From NCBI GenBank assembly GCA_025350085.1, contig JANXYI010000200.1, forward strand, positions 1 to 6,858: a DNA stretch of 6,858 nucleotides, in the 5' to 3' direction. Each line of letters opens with the position of its first letter. The stretch's first letter is position 1. Positions 6,474 to 6,858 of this stretch are shown in pieces. The notes under the pieces are model-generated. The model ran no database searches, was not told where the DNA came from, and saw only the letters and a program-made list of their open reading frames with translations. The position numbers and the translations under genes were made by a program. This DNA is from Deltaproteobacteria bacterium (GTDB lineage: Bacteria; Desulfobacterota; Desulfovibrionia; Desulfovibrionales; Desulfovibrionaceae).

Positions 6474-6781
6474 CAGGCAGGCGATGGTGTTCCGCGGGCG
6501 GCAGGCTCGATGGACAGCCTTGGGGCCGCGGTCGCCCGGTTCTGCCAGAGATCGCCGGGCAAAGAAAGCGCAAAGTCATGCGGGTCAACCGGCAGGGCTG
6601 GCACCCGGCCAGGAAATGGCGAAGCCCGAGGCTTTGCGGCCCGAGGCCAGGGTTTGCCGACGTGAAGGGCAGGGGCGCGCCGCGCCAGGGCAAGGCCTGC
6701 CCCTTCCATTGCCTTTCCGCAGATCTTCACCTAGTCTGCCGTGGACTTTACGCCCATACTCAACCAAGAATGGAGTTCACC
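6474..6781. other. Divergent intergenic region with GC-rich hairpins
   Basis: This region separates the Rid gene (-) from the partial gene at 6782 (+) and should contain promoters for both. No convincing gene is seen: frames crossing it are Arg/Pro/Gly-rich without domains. It holds a hairpin GCGAAGCC (6619-6626) / GGCTTTGC (6630-6637), eight pairs with one G-U. It also holds a nested structure with outer arms GGGCAGG (6667-6673) and CCTGCCC (6696-6702) around GGCGC (6674-6678) / GCGCC (6682-6686). None is followed by a T tract. The stretch 6704-6781 is less GC-rich and is the likeliest site of the rightward promoter. Confidence 0.5.
6709..6737 (+). promoter_or_regulatory. Possible sigma70-type promoter for the gene at 6782
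   Basis: TTGCCT (6709-6714) and TAGTCT (6732-6737) are spaced by 17 bases and end 44 bases before the ATG. The match to TTGACA/TATAAT is only partial, so the call rests on spacing and position. Confidence 0.22.
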
Positions 6782-6858
6782 ATGCGCCTGCGCACCCTGA
6801 TCCTGATCCTGGCTCTGCTGGCCCTGCCCGCCGTCACCCAGGCCAGCCCGCTCACCGA
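6782..6858 (+). CDS. Secreted or periplasmic protein, start only (cut by window edge)
   Basis: Only the first 25 codons are present. They read as a Sec signal peptide: basic MRLR, a Leu/Ile/Ala-rich core (about residues 5-18), and a likely cleavage after VTQA (residue 21) before Ser-Pro. GGAG at 6772-6775 lies six bases before the ATG, which supports translation from here. The mature protein is outside the window, so no function can be given. There is no cysteine at the cleavage site, so it is not a lipoprotein from what is visible. Confidence 0.75.
   Translation, partial: MRLRTLILILALLALPAVTQASPLT

Noticed and set aside
1..6858. CRISPR array or insertion sequence
   Set aside because: There are no regularly spaced repeats with spacers, no transposase frame and no long terminal inverted repeats.

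Overview
The window reads as chromosomal DNA of a GC-rich Gram-negative bacterium. Overall composition, lipoprotein-free Sec signal peptides, and the gene mix would suit a Desulfovibrio-like deltaproteobacterium, but no taxonomic marker gene is present, so that placement is a guess from general impression.

Layout. Positions 1-2634 (+) hold most of a large MmeI-like restriction-modification polypeptide. Its reading frame is open to the left edge, so the N-terminal part (where this family carries its nuclease) lies outside. A short, more AT-rich spacer (2635-2813) carries a tandem repeat of a G5-containing decamer and may mark the edge of an accessory segment. Positions 2814-4978 (+) hold a YfhO-like multi-spanning membrane protein of the GT-C glycosyltransferase type. 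It is split into two reading frames by a single-base frameshift near 4162, inside a run of CTGG motifs. A convergent 248-base gap follows. On the minus strand come a secreted NodB-type polysaccharide deacetylase (5922 down to 5227) and, upstream of it, a Rid-family (YjgF/UK114) protein (6460 down to 6080), separated by 157 bases containing two perfect hairpins and a palindrome. A 321-base divergent intergenic region leads to the first 25 codons of a secreted protein (+, from 6782) that runs off the right edge.

How the genes relate. The restriction-modification gene is an accessory defence function with no evident tie to the rest. The YfhO-like protein and the deacetylase both plausibly act on envelope or surface glycans outside the cytoplasmic membrane, but they are convergent and not an operon. 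The Rid protein and deacetylase are co-directional, but the gap and hairpins suggest they may not be one tight transcription unit.

I did not find a convincing new multi-gene system. The best leads are the YfhO frameshift, the loss of the canonical catalytic arginine in the Rid protein, the sharp GC dip in the target-recognition part of the methyltransferase, and the tandem repeat at the junction between the restriction-modification gene and the rest.
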